A DNA stretch of 64,000 bases, from assembly GCA_040635515.1 (NCBI GenBank), contig JBEYHY010000001.1, positions 744,001 to 808,000 on the forward strand, written 5' to 3'. Source of the stretch: Prauserella_A sp040635515 (lineage in GTDB: Bacteria > Actinomycetota > Actinomycetes > Mycobacteriales > Pseudonocardiaceae). The notes under the pieces were generated by a model. The model was not told the DNA's origin, ran no database searches, and worked only from the letters and a program-made list of their open reading frames with translations. Position numbers and translations under genes: made by a program. Shown one piece after another: positions 8,331 through 16,310 of this stretch. Each line of letters opens with the position of its first letter. Position 1 is the stretch's first letter.

Positions 8331-9235
8331 ACCCGCCGCGCCGTCTCCGAGAACACCGCGCGCCGGGTCTGTCCGGGATAGCGCGACAGCGACCGTTCCC
8401 ACGCCGCGACGAGCGGCGGCAGCGAGGTCCAGATCTTCTCGACGGGAAAGTTGGTGCCCCACAGGCAGCGGGCGGCGCCGAAAAGCCGCAGGCACGTGTC
8501 GGTGACGACGTCGATCAGGTCCTGGTCGACTTTGTGCACGAAGGTTCCCTGGCCGGTGAGTTTGACGACGACGTTGGGCAGTTCGGCCAGCAAGGACAGA
8601 CCTTGTTGCCATTCGGCGATCGTCGCCTCGCCGGTACCGGTCGGCATCCCAGCGTGCACGAGTACGAAGGTCGTGCAGGGGAACCTGGCCGCGAACCTGG
8701 CCGCCTCCCGCATTTGTGGCGCGAAGACCTGGAGTTCGAACACCCAGCCCAAATCGGAAAGCAACCCGATGTTGCGCAGGAAGACCGGATCCGTCATGCG
8801 GTCGGGGCCGGAGGCGAACCGGAACTCCGGCCGCTCGTGCCAATGCAACTGCAACCGCGTTCCCCTCATGAGCGGAGTCGTCGCGGCCTGCTCGCGCAGC
8901 ACCTCACCCGCTCGGTCGTCGAAGAGGTCGGCCGAGCCGATCACCGCCGAAGGCCAGCCCCACTCGGCGTGTACGTCGCGCAGCCATTTCACCTCCTCGA
9001 CCGAGCGCTCCAGCGGCCAATTGGCCTGGACGTAGACCGAGCGGCCGATTCCGCACTCGCGCGCCTCGGCGATGTACTCACCCGCGAGGTAGTCGCGGCG
9101 GATCGGTTCGTAGGGCCCGAAGATGCGGGGAACCATCGGCCCGGAAAGCCACGGCAGATCTGCCTTGCGCCACAGGTGATGGTGGGCGTCGACCTTCTCG
9201 ATGTGGTCTTGCCGTTCTTCCTTCACGACTGCCAC
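8318..9235 (-). CDS. Amidohydrolase 2 family (lactonase-like TIM-barrel) protein
   Basis: A roughly 305-residue TIM-barrel protein of the amidohydrolase-2 type, related to sugar lactonases and dicarboxylate hydrolases. KVDAHHHLW carries the metal-binding HxH after strand 1, and LVHAGMP supplies the later histidine. The strand-8 motif reads WGTNFPVEK, with Asn where many relatives have Asp (GSDWP). GTG at 9235 follows GAGGAGGCAGTC; another GTG at 9226 would give a GTGA overlap with the VWA stop. It is the last gene of the molybdenum hydroxylase operon, so a hydrolytic step on the oxidised product (lactone, lactam or cyclic imide) is a reasonable guess, not shown. Confidence 0.75.
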   Translation of the reverse strand: MAVVKEERQDHIEKVDAHHHLWRKADLPWLSGPMVPRIFGPYEPIRRDYLAGEYIAEARECGIGRSVYVQANWPLERSVEEVKWLRDVHAEWGWPSAVIGSADLFDDRAGEVLREQAATTPLMRGTRLQLHWHERPEFRFASGPDRMTDPVFLRNIGLLSDLGWVFELQVFAPQMREAARFAARFPCTTFVLVHAGMPTGTGEATIAEWQQGLSLLAELPNVVVKLTGQGTFVHKVDQDLIDVVTDTCLRLFGAARCLWGTNFPVEKIWTSLPPLVAAWERSLSRYPGQTRRAVFSETARRVYRL

Positions 9236-10425
9236 GACTGCCTCCTCGGATTCGTGTCCGGCCATTCACGGAACGCCTCACGCCGGGGCCGCGCGCAGAC
9301 ATCGGGGACGTGGCGCAATTCGGCGAGGCCGCTCGGCAGGTCGCGCACGCCGCCGAGGCGGTCGAGCCACGGCAGTACCCCGGCGATCCCGCGTGTGACG
9401 GGCCGGTACCCCGGCGCGCACGCCAGCGGCGACCACCACAGCAACCGGTACCCGGCGAGCGCCACCCGCCGGGTACAGCGCAGCATCAGGTCGCAGTCAC
9501 CGCGTTCGAGCCCGTCGGACACGACGATCACCACCGCGCCCCGTGCCAGCGAGAAGAACCGGGGAGTGGCGATGAACTCGGCGAGCGACGCGCCGATCGC
9601 GGTGCCGCCGTCCACATCGGACACCGCGTGTGCGACCGCGGTCAGCGCCCGGCCGGTATCGGGGTGGGCCAATGCCGCGGTGACCCTGGTGAGCCGGGTG
9701 CCGAACGTGAACACCTCGGCCCCGCCCGTGGCGGCGCGGGTCGCGGCGTGCGCGAGGCGCAGCAGATCGGGGGTGTGCTGTTTGACCGAGCCGGACACGT
9801 CGACCAGCAACAGCACGGGCCGCAGGCGTGGCGGTCTCGTCAGGTGGCGCAGGTACACGACCTCACCGCCGGTGCGGCAGGCCAGCCGCGCGGTGGCGCG
9901 CAACGCGAGCGTTCCGCGCGAGCGGGAGGGGCGATGCCGCCGGGAGCGCACGGAGGGAAGGACGCGCCGCCACTCCGCTTCGAGCGCACGCAGCAGTCTC
10001 GCGCGGGAATCGCCGGTTGCGCCGAACTCGCGCGTGCTGGTGACCGTGTCCGCACCGGCGTGTGCTCCGCTGCCGAGTACGGCCTCGGCCGGAGGAAGCA
10101 CTCCGGTGTCCGTGCCACGCGGGGCGGGAACGCCCGAACTTTCCTCCCCGGCGGGGGAAACCGGAGCGGGGTGCTCGCGCAGCAGGAACCAGGAGCCGAA
10201 CACGGCGTCGAAAGCGGGAACCAGCCGGACGTCGTCGACGAGCGTCACCCGCGCCCGCCAGTAGAAGGCCGCAGCGTCGCGAGGAGCCGAGACGGCGAGC
10301 GCGCGGAAGAAGTCCTCCCGCCGGGCCGGTGACCCGGCGATACCCTCGGCGCGCAGCGCGCCGAGGAACCCCCACAGTCGTTCCAGCACCTGCTCCGTGC
10401 CGCCGTTCCCGGCCGGGTCACGCAT
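9223..10425 (-). CDS. VWA-domain (CoxE-like) protein
   Basis: A 400-residue protein. The first 190 residues are variable and rich in Arg/Pro. The second half is a von Willebrand A domain with the MIDAS motif DVSGS (Asp209) and a later VVSDGLERG segment for the remaining metal contacts. CoxE, the VWA partner of the AAA+ ATPase CoxD, is needed to mature the active site of aerobic CO dehydrogenase. This gene follows its MoxR partner with an 8-nt overlap inside a molybdenum hydroxylase operon, so a maturation role is the best hypothesis. ATG at 10425. Confidence 0.8.
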   Translation of the reverse strand: MRDPAGNGGTEQVLERLWGFLGALRAEGIAGSPARREDFFRALAVSAPRDAAAFYWRARVTLVDDVRLVPAFDAVFGSWFLLREHPAPVSPAGEESSGVPAPRGTDTGVLPPAEAVLGSGAHAGADTVTSTREFGATGDSRARLLRALEAEWRRVLPSVRSRRHRPSRSRGTLALRATARLACRTGGEVVYLRHLTRPPRLRPVLLLVDVSGSVKQHTPDLLRLAHAATRAATGGAEVFTFGTRLTRVTAALAHPDTGRALTAVAHAVSDVDGGTAIGASLAEFIATPRFFSLARGAVVIVVSDGLERGDCDLMLRCTRRVALAGYRLLWWSPLACAPGYRPVTRGIAGVLPWLDRLGGVRDLPSGLAELRHVPDVCARPRREAFREWPDTNPRRQSWQS

Positions 10426-11293
10426 CGCCGAACAACTCCGCTGCCTTCGTGGCGAGCAGTCTGGTGTCCTCCTCGTCCTTGACGAGCAGGCCGAGTGCGG
10501 CGCGCATGGCCTGTGGCCAGGCGGCGCCGTCCTCGGCGAGTGCCGCCGCGCCCCGCGCCCACTCCACGGATTCGGCGATTCCGGGACGTTTGAGCAGTGG
10601 GAGCCTCCTGACCGAGGTCACGGCGCGGACGAGGCGTTCGGCGGCTTCGACGTCGAGCCCGGGAACGTGTGCTTCCAGTATCGCCTTTTCCCTTTCGCTG
10701 CCGGGAAAGTCGATCCAGTGGTAGAGACAGCGGCGTTTCAGCGCGCCGTGCAGTTCCCTGGTGCGGTTGGAGGAAAGCACCACGAACGGCTTGCGCCGCG
10801 CGGTGAGCGTTCCCAGCTCCGGGATCGTGATCTGGAAGTCGCCGAGAAATTCGAGCAGGAACGCCTCGAACTCGCTGTCCGCGCGATCGATCTCGTCGAT
10901 CAGCAACACCGCGCCGTGCTCGGAGGTCACCGCCCGCAGCAGCGGTCTTGCCAGCAGGAACCGTTCCGAGTAGAGGTCGTCGGTGCCGCCCGCCGTTCCC
11001 GCCTCGGCCTCGCGGATGCGCAGCAACTGGCGCGGATGGTCCCATTCGTAGAGCGCCTGCGCGGAATCGAGGCCTTCGAAGCACTGCAGCCTGATCAGCG
11101 GCCTGCTGAGCACTGAGGCCATGACGGTGGCCAGTTCGGTCTTGCCGACGCCGGGCTCGCCCTCCAGCAGTAACGGTTTGCCGAGCCGCAGCGCGAGATG
11201 GACGGCCGTCAGCAGTCCCTCGTCGGCGAAGTAACCCTGGCCCGCCAGCAGCCCGGCCAGCCGATACTCGTCGAGCGGTCCGGCCGCCGTCAC
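10418..11293 (-). CDS. MoxR-family AAA+ ATPase (CoxD-like)
   Basis: A 291-residue AAA+ ATPase. Walker A is GEPGVGKTEL (about residue 45), Walker B is VLLIDEIDRAD, and sensor 1 lies in FVVLSSNRTRELHGALKRRC with a trailing arginine finger. The GTG start at 11293 overlaps the stop of the EthD-like gene as GTGA, so translation is coupled. MoxR ATPases work with VWA proteins as chaperones that remodel or load metal sites; CoxD does this for the Mo-Cu site of CO dehydrogenase. The immediate partner is the next gene downstream. Confidence 0.88.
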   Translation of the reverse strand: MTAAGPLDEYRLAGLLAGQGYFADEGLLTAVHLALRLGKPLLLEGEPGVGKTELATVMASVLSRPLIRLQCFEGLDSAQALYEWDHPRQLLRIREAEAGTAGGTDDLYSERFLLARPLLRAVTSEHGAVLLIDEIDRADSEFEAFLLEFLGDFQITIPELGTLTARRKPFVVLSSNRTRELHGALKRRCLYHWIDFPGSEREKAILEAHVPGLDVEAAERLVRAVTSVRRLPLLKRPGIAESVEWARGAAALAEDGAAWPQAMRAALGLLVKDEEDTRLLATKAAELFGDA

Positions 11294-11592
11294 AACTGCT
11301 CGTACTCGGTGGTGAGCAGGTGAACACGCTGCGAGGTGTGGGCCGCGGCGTCGGCCGCGGCGGCCTTGCCGTGTTCGGAGCCGAACGCGGCGGCTCGTGC
11401 TTCCTCGTCGTCGAAGTAGAGCGCGTTGACCGAGTCGAACGCGGCGTCCTCGCCCTCGGTGACGCTCACCGTGTACTTGCGGAGGCCGGGCAGGTTCTTG
11501 GCGAACTCGATGTGCTCCTCGACCACCCATCGCGCGAAGTCCTCCTTGGACAGTCCATCCGCGCGCTTGAGCAACGACATGACCTTCAGCAT
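11290..11592 (-). CDS. EthD-family small protein
   Basis: A 100-residue ferredoxin-fold (dimeric alpha-beta barrel) protein. MLKVMSLLKRADGLSKEDF followed by a WVVEEH segment and LPGLRKYTVS is the EthD pattern. EthD-like proteins support oxidative degradation pathways or act as small enzymes, but no general chemistry is established. ATG at 11592 follows AAGGAAGGAACAGCC. It sits between the molybdopterin subunit and the MoxR gene, overlapping the latter by 4 nt, so it is a stable operon member rather than a chance neighbour. Confidence 0.75.
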   Translation of the reverse strand: MLKVMSLLKRADGLSKEDFARWVVEEHIEFAKNLPGLRKYTVSVTEGEDAAFDSVNALYFDDEEARAAAFGSEHGKAAAADAAAHTSQRVHLLTTEYEQL

Positions 11593-11606
11593 GGCTGTTC
11601 CTTCCT

Positions 11607-12626
11607 TTAGCCGGTTTCTTCGCTTCGGTTCCGGAGCGCGTCGATGCCGCGGAGCACGCGTTCCGGCGTGAAGGGCATTGTCGTGAGGCGCACGCCGCAC
11701 GCGTCGAAAATGGCGTTGGCGATGGCGGGGATCGGCGCGTTGGCCGTCATCTCGCCGATGCCCTTCGCGCCGAAAGGGCCGTTGTCCGAAGGACGTTCGA
11801 GAAACACGCTGTGCTGAGCCGGAATGTCCGCGGCGCCCGGCATGAGGTATTCGGAGAAGTCGCGTGGACCGTGCTCGCGCGAGGGATAGTAGGGTTCGGT
11901 GGTCTCGAACAGCGCGTGCGAGATCCCCATCCACGCGCCTCCCTCCACCTGTTGCGTGGCGAGCGCCGGGTTGAGCGCGCGGCCGACCTCATAGGTGTTG
12001 TACATCTCCAGTACCTCGACGACACCGGTCTCGTCGTCGACCCCGACGAAGGCGACCGTGCACGCGTGCGCCTGACAGGAATCCGGATCCATTTCGCCCG
12101 TCTCCGGAACGGGGTCGTTCTTCTCCTTGAGGTAGATCCCTCGTCCCGACAGGGTGCGGCCGTGCGTGAAGTGCGCCGCCATCGCCAGATCGGTGATGTG
12201 GATGCGTTTCTCGTCCGCGCCCTTCACCGCGATATAGCCGGTTCCGTCCGTGTCGAGATCGGCCGCGTCGACCTCAAGTTCCTCGGCGGCCACGGCGAGC
12301 ATCGCCTCCCTCGCCTCGGTGGCGGCCATGATCACCGCGTTGCCGACCCGGTGGGTGCCCCTGCTGGCGAAGGTTCCCATGCAGTGCGGTCCCGTGTCGG
12401 TGTCGGCCGTGTCGACGAGCACGTTCTCGTAAGGCAGCCCCAGTGTCTCCGCGGCGCACTGGGCGACGACGGTCTTGAGTCCCTGGCCGAGGTCCACGGA
12501 GGACAGTGAGATCACGAAGGTTCCGGTGGTGGTGGAGTGAATGAGTGCCTGTGAGGGATCGCCGCCGAGGTTCATGCCCGTCGGGTAGTTGACGGCGGCA
12601 TAGCCGCGGCCGGTGAGGATCGCCAT
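11607..12626 (-). CDS. Molybdenum hydroxylase, molybdopterin subunit, C-terminal half (separate polypeptide)
   Basis: A 339-residue protein matching only the second molybdopterin-binding domain of xanthine dehydrogenase/CoxL-type large subunits. LGQGLKTVVAQ is the conserved GQG region, and FGAKGIGEMT carries the active-site glutamate of the GxGE motif. ATG at 12626 has its own ribosome-binding site (AGAGGGG, 8 nt upstream) and starts 2 nt after the stop of the N-terminal half. A complete family member would run about 760-800 residues in one chain; the two genes together give 800. The independent start signal and clean domain boundary argue for a real split rather than a sequencing error. The four-subunit layout resembles nicotinate dehydrogenase of Eubacterium barkeri (NdhL/NdhM). 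Confidence 0.85.
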   Translation of the reverse strand: MAILTGRGYAAVNYPTGMNLGGDPSQALIHSTTTGTFVISLSSVDLGQGLKTVVAQCAAETLGLPYENVLVDTADTDTGPHCMGTFASRGTHRVGNAVIMAATEAREAMLAVAAEELEVDAADLDTDGTGYIAVKGADEKRIHITDLAMAAHFTHGRTLSGRGIYLKEKNDPVPETGEMDPDSCQAHACTVAFVGVDDETGVVEVLEMYNTYEVGRALNPALATQQVEGGAWMGISHALFETTEPYYPSREHGPRDFSEYLMPGAADIPAQHSVFLERPSDNGPFGAKGIGEMTANAPIPAIANAIFDACGVRLTTMPFTPERVLRGIDALRNRSEETG

Positions 12627-12628
12627 CG

Positions 12629-14014
12629 TCAGTACCCCTCTCGCTGTCGCGCCGAGGACATGCGCAGGTATTCCTCCGGAAGCGGATGGTCCACGAGCTC
12701 GGCGGCTTTCTGGATCACCTCGATGAGCGCGGTGCCGTCGGCGATCTTGCGATGTGCCTTGAGGTCGCCGTCGCGGTAGGCGTTGCGCAGCCGCAGCGCC
12801 AGCGGATCCATGCCGAGTGTCCGGGCGACCGTGTCCATGTGGGACTCCAGCGCGAAGTCGGCGATCGTGACCCCGAAGCCGCGCATGGCACTGGAGGGCG
12901 TGCGGTTGGTGAACACGCAGTGGCAATCGATCCGGACGTGCGGAATGCTGTAGGGGCCCGGAAGGTGAGCGGCGGCTTTCGTCGTGCCGTAGGGGGAGTG
13001 CCTGGAGTAGGCGCCCGAGTCGACGAACAGCGTGACCTGCCGGCCGATGATGTCGCCGTTACCGAGTACGGCGTCGGTGATGTAGATGCGCTCGGCAGCG
13101 CGCGGCGAGGACACCCTCATTTCCTCGTGTCGCGTGTAGACGAACTTCACCGGCCTCGCCGTCAGCATCGCCGCGACACACGCGACCGGCTCGACCACGA
13201 CATCGACCTTGCCGCCGAACCCGCCGCCGACGGTGCCGCCGACGAGGCGAAGGGTGTTGAACGGGGCGTTGAGGATGAGCGCGGTGTTGTCGAGTGTGAA
13301 GAAACAGGCCTGCGTGTCGGAGTGGATGCGCAGCCTGCCGTCCGGTTGCGGCACGACGATACAACCGGTGGTTTCCACGGGCGCCTGTTCGATCGGAGCG
13401 GAGTCGTAGCGGGAGGCGATGATGTGATCGGCGCCCGCGAAGGCGGTGGCGATGTCGCCGAGGCGCACGCGCCTGCAGTGATGCCCCTCGTATTCGAAGT
13501 AGTTGTGCCCGTGGTGCTCGTTGACCAGCGGCGCGCCGTCGGCGAGTGCCTCCTCGACGTCGAAGACGGCGGGAAGATCCTCGTAGTCGATGGTGATCGC
13601 GGCGGCACCCGCGCGGGCGGAAGCCTCGGTCTCGGCGACGACGGCGCAGATCGGTTCGCCGAGATACCTGACGACGCCCTCGGCGAGCACCGGCTCGTCG
13701 TCGGGTTCGACGCCGATGAGTTTCAGCGGCGTGTAGAGGTTGTTGGGAATGTCGGTGTGGGTGAGTACGCGCACCACGCCGGGCACCGCGTACGCGCCGG
13801 ACACGTCCACCGCGGCGAGCCTCGCGTGGTGGCGGGCCGAGCGGTGCATCGCAAGGTGCAGCAGGCCGGTCGGCCACTGGTCCTCGAAGAACTCGGTGCG
13901 CCCCGTGACGTGCCCGAGCGCGTCGGAGCGCCGGACGGCGGAGCCGATGACCTGCAGATCGCCGTCCGGTTGCCGAGGGAAGAACGTGGTGTCGATGGGG
14001 GTCGTGCGGGTCAT
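12629..14014 (-). CDS. Molybdenum hydroxylase, molybdopterin subunit, N-terminal half (separate polypeptide)
   Basis: A 461-residue protein with the a/b hammerhead domain (about residues 20-135, including YLGEPICAVVAET) and the first molybdopterin domain. The GGGFGGK loop and the MRGFG motif that borders the cofactor are both present. It stops at 12629, just where single-chain homologues pass into the second Mo domain. ATG at 14014 overlaps the FeS gene stop as ATGA. In GGGFGGK the next residue is Val, where many xanthine dehydrogenases have Glu. The substrate-pocket residues do not let me name the substrate. Confidence 0.87.
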   Translation of the reverse strand: MTRTTPIDTTFFPRQPDGDLQVIGSAVRRSDALGHVTGRTEFFEDQWPTGLLHLAMHRSARHHARLAAVDVSGAYAVPGVVRVLTHTDIPNNLYTPLKLIGVEPDDEPVLAEGVVRYLGEPICAVVAETEASARAGAAAITIDYEDLPAVFDVEEALADGAPLVNEHHGHNYFEYEGHHCRRVRLGDIATAFAGADHIIASRYDSAPIEQAPVETTGCIVVPQPDGRLRIHSDTQACFFTLDNTALILNAPFNTLRLVGGTVGGGFGGKVDVVVEPVACVAAMLTARPVKFVYTRHEEMRVSSPRAAERIYITDAVLGNGDIIGRQVTLFVDSGAYSRHSPYGTTKAAAHLPGPYSIPHVRIDCHCVFTNRTPSSAMRGFGVTIADFALESHMDTVARTLGMDPLALRLRNAYRDGDLKAHRKIADGTALIEVIQKAAELVDHPLPEEYLRMSSARQREGY

Positions 14015-14508
14015 GGTTGCCCTCCCGCCGCGCGCTGCCGGGCCGCCGTCAGGATCGCGTCGACGATGGGCTGGTAGCCGGTGCACCGGCACACGTTGCC
14101 GCAGATCGCCTCCACGACGTCGGCTCTGCCGGGGTCCGGTTCGGCCGAGAGCAACGCCTCGGCCGCCATGATCATGCCTGGCGTGCAGAACCCGCACTGT
14201 GTGGCGAAACCGTCGAGGAAGGCCTGCTGTACCTCGTCGAGCTCGGTTCCGTTCGCGACGCCTTCCAGCGTTTCGACGCTGCTCGCGTCGATGGTCTCCA
14301 CGGCCAGCAGGCAGGACAGCACCGCGTTTCCGTCGACGAGCACCGTGCAACTGCCGCAGCTGCCCTGGCCGCAGCCGCGTTTCGCCGCGGTGAGGCCGAG
14401 CTTCTCGCGCAGCGCGCTCAGCAGCGAGCCGCCGGGGGCGGTGAGGAATTCGCGGGGCGTTCCGTTGACGACGAGCGTGACGACCCGCGATGAAGGGGGA
14501 GAGGGCAT
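14011..14508 (-). CDS. Molybdenum hydroxylase, [2Fe-2S] subunit
   Basis: A 165-residue iron-sulfur subunit with both clusters. The plant-ferredoxin-type cluster uses KRGCGQGSCGSC plus a later VLSCLLAV cysteine, and the C-terminal helical domain uses QCGFCTPGM and NVCRCTGYQ. All eight ligands are present. The first domain (residues 8-85) is the ferredoxin fold and the second a four-helix bundle. It passes electrons from the Mo site to FAD. ATG at 14508 follows GGAAGGGAATCCACC. It is the second gene of the operon. Confidence 0.93.
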   Translation of the reverse strand: MPSPPSSRVVTLVVNGTPREFLTAPGGSLLSALREKLGLTAAKRGCGQGSCGSCTVLVDGNAVLSCLLAVETIDASSVETLEGVANGTELDEVQQAFLDGFATQCGFCTPGMIMAAEALLSAEPDPGRADVVEAICGNVCRCTGYQPIVDAILTAARQRAAGGQP

Positions 14509-14547
14509 GGTGGATTCCCTTCCGGGAAAAGGGGAACGGGACGGGAT

Positions 14548-15342
14548 TCAGCCGAGTAGTGCTCGGCGCAGGTGCACGGGTAGCACCCTTCGCCGGTACC
14601 AGGCGCTGGCGTACGCGTCGTCGGCAGGCGCGATGTCGGCCAGTGCGGCCCTGCCGGCGGCTTCCGCGGTGGTGGCGGTGAGCGGACGCCCCGCCAGCAC
14701 CGCTTCCGCCGAGGTGGCGCGCACGGGGGAGGGGGCGACACCGCCGAGCGCGATTCGCGTGGAGCCGGCGGCGTCATCGGCTCGCGGGCCGATCACGGCG
14801 GCGACGGAGACGATCGACGCGGAGTTGAGCCTGCGGCGCTGGGCCTTGAGGTAGCGCCAGGTACCCGGTTCGGGGATGCCGAAGCGCACCGACGTGACGA
14901 TCCCTCCGGTTCCGGTAACGCCGGTGACGGTGGTGGCGTGCGTGCCGGACCGCCCGGCAACGGTCACGGTCGCGTCGAGCGCGAGCAGGCAGACGGCGAG
15001 ATCGCCGTAGGGGCCGCCCGCGAACAGATTGCCGCCCACAGTGGCCGTGTTGCGCAGCGTCGGTGACCCGATGCCGCGCAAGGCGGGGTGGAGAAACGCC
15101 AGGCCGGGCTCGCCGAGCAGGTCGCGAAGCGGGGTCGCCGCGCCGACGCGGACGCCGTCCTCGGTGATGGTGATGCCGGAGAGGCCGAGCCGGTGCAGGC
15201 TGATCAGTTCGGAGGAGGGCGCTTCGCCAGCGTTCACCGCGGCCATGACGAGTGTTCCGCCGCCGAGCACGCGGCCTCCGTGATCGAGAAGCCTCGTCGC
15301 CGCCGGGAGCGATTCGGGGGCGTGCACCGCGGAGACCATCAT
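14548..15342 (-). CDS. Molybdenum hydroxylase, FAD-binding subunit
   Basis: A 264-residue CoxM-type flavoprotein subunit, slightly shorter than the usual 280-295. FAD-binding motifs are GGGTLVMAA (about residue 26) and TVGGNLFAGGPYGD (about residue 110); the C-terminal CO-dehydrogenase flavoprotein domain ends with YRRRVLPVHLRRAL. Start at the first of two tandem ATG codons (15342) after a GAGGG site. It is the first gene of the operon and is divergent from the GntR regulator at 15513, with GATAATCG/GATAAC-type repeats between them. Confidence 0.87.
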   Translation of the reverse strand: MMVSAVHAPESLPAATRLLDHGGRVLGGGTLVMAAVNAGEAPSSELISLHRLGLSGITITEDGVRVGAATPLRDLLGEPGLAFLHPALRGIGSPTLRNTATVGGNLFAGGPYGDLAVCLLALDATVTVAGRSGTHATTVTGVTGTGGIVTSVRFGIPEPGTWRYLKAQRRRLNSASIVSVAAVIGPRADDAAGSTRIALGGVAPSPVRATSAEAVLAGRPLTATTAEAAGRAALADIAPADDAYASAWYRRRVLPVHLRRALLG

Positions 15343-15411
15343 GCTCTTTCCCTCTTCTCGCGACAGCGTCGTCGGTTCGCCGGGAGTGGTGGAGCGGTTC
15401 GAGCGGGTGAC

Positions 15412-15505
15412 TATCGATAATTGATAATCGGTAAAACTAGGGCGACCTGGCGGTTCGGTCAAGGGCGTGGCGTCATCGAGAATCGATAACCGAGCGTTGT
15501 TATCG
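15412..15505. promoter_or_regulatory. Divergent promoter region with GntR-type operators
   Basis: Two AT-rich elements stand out in GC-rich DNA. TATCGATAATTGATAATCGG (15412-15431) contains the palindrome TATCGATA. CGATAAC-N8-GTTATCG (15484-15505) is a perfect 7-bp inverted repeat 8 bp from the regulator's start. Both share CGATAA cores, as expected for one dimeric repressor acting on both the operon and its own gene. Confidence 0.65.
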
Positions 15506-15512
15506 TTGCCCG

Positions 15513-16190
15513 ATGACCGGCAACGCCGAACAACCGCTGGCCCGTCTCACGCTCGCGCAGCAGATCAGGGACGCGCTTGTCAGCAGGATCGTCTCCGGTG
15601 AGATCAAGCCGGGGCAGCGGCTGGTGGAGACACAACTCGCGGCGACCTACGGCACGAGCCAGGCTCCGGTGCGCGAGGCGCTGCGCGAGCTGGAGTCCAT
15701 GCGGATGGTCGAAACCCGCCCCCGGCGCGGCACGTTCGTCAGGCACTTCGTCCAGCAGACGCTCAAGGAGAGCTACGTCGTCAGGGCCGCTCTTGAGGAG
15801 ACGGCGACCAGGCTGGCCATGCTCGGCGGGCGATTGCCGCTGGCCGAATTGCGCGCCGAGGTCAAGGCGATGCGCGCGGCGGCGAAGGCGGGCGACGCGG
15901 AGGCGGCGTGCTGGGCGAGTGTCGCCTTCCACCGGCACATCGTGCGTGCCGCGCACAACGAACTGCTCACGCTGTCGTGGGAGGCGCTGCAGATCGAGGC
16001 CCGCACGGCGGTGACGATGGTCGCCGCCGACGTGACTCCGCGCCAGGTCGCGCGCGATCACGCGGAACTGCTCGCCTCCCTCGAAGCGGGTGACCTCGAA
16101 CAGGCGTGCAGGCACGCGAGGGATCACCAGTGGCACTACGCGGACCTCCCGCACGACGCGCACGGAAGGGAACGCGGCAGCGCGGGCTGA
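15513..16190 (+). CDS. GntR-family (FCD/FadR subfamily) regulator of the molybdenum hydroxylase operon
   Basis: A 225-residue regulator. The winged helix at residues 10-75 includes GEIKPGQRLVETQLAATYG and PVREALRELE, the GntR signature. The all-helical FCD ligand domain (about residues 85-210) keeps metal-site-type residues such as the H in FHRHIVRAAHN. It is divergent from the eight-gene operon and has CGATAA-type repeats just upstream of its own start. FCD regulators usually respond to carboxylic acids, so the pathway substrate may be an acid; this is inference. Confidence 0.85.
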   Translation: MTGNAEQPLARLTLAQQIRDALVSRIVSGEIKPGQRLVETQLAATYGTSQAPVREALRELESMRMVETRPRRGTFVRHFVQQTLKESYVVRAALEETATRLAMLGGRLPLAELRAEVKAMRAAAKAGDAEAACWASVAFHRHIVRAAHNELLTLSWEALQIEARTAVTMVAADVTPRQVARDHAELLASLEAGDLEQACRHARDHQWHYADLPHDAHGRERGSAG

Positions 16191-16310
16191 GAGTCTCGTG
16201 CTGCGGCCCGTCGTGCCGTGGATTACCGTCGCTTCGGTGCCGCACGGCGAGTATCGAACGCCGTCCGAACGCGACACCACGTCGCGGACGAGCATGATCG
16301 GGTGTGGCTG

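Noticed and set aside
7316..10264. A 982-residue plus-strand open frame
   Set aside because: Arg/Gly-rich shadow of the MFS, amidohydrolase and VWA genes, with no family motif; typical of GC-rich DNA.
12626..12631. Sequencing error joining the two molybdopterin genes
   Set aside because: The second gene has its own ATG and ribosome-binding site at a clean domain boundary; no simple one-base change restores a single chain, though resequencing is still worthwhile.
12686..14077. A plus-strand frame opposite the molybdopterin gene
   Set aside because: Antisense shadow of a strongly conserved gene; no start signal or recognisable domain.
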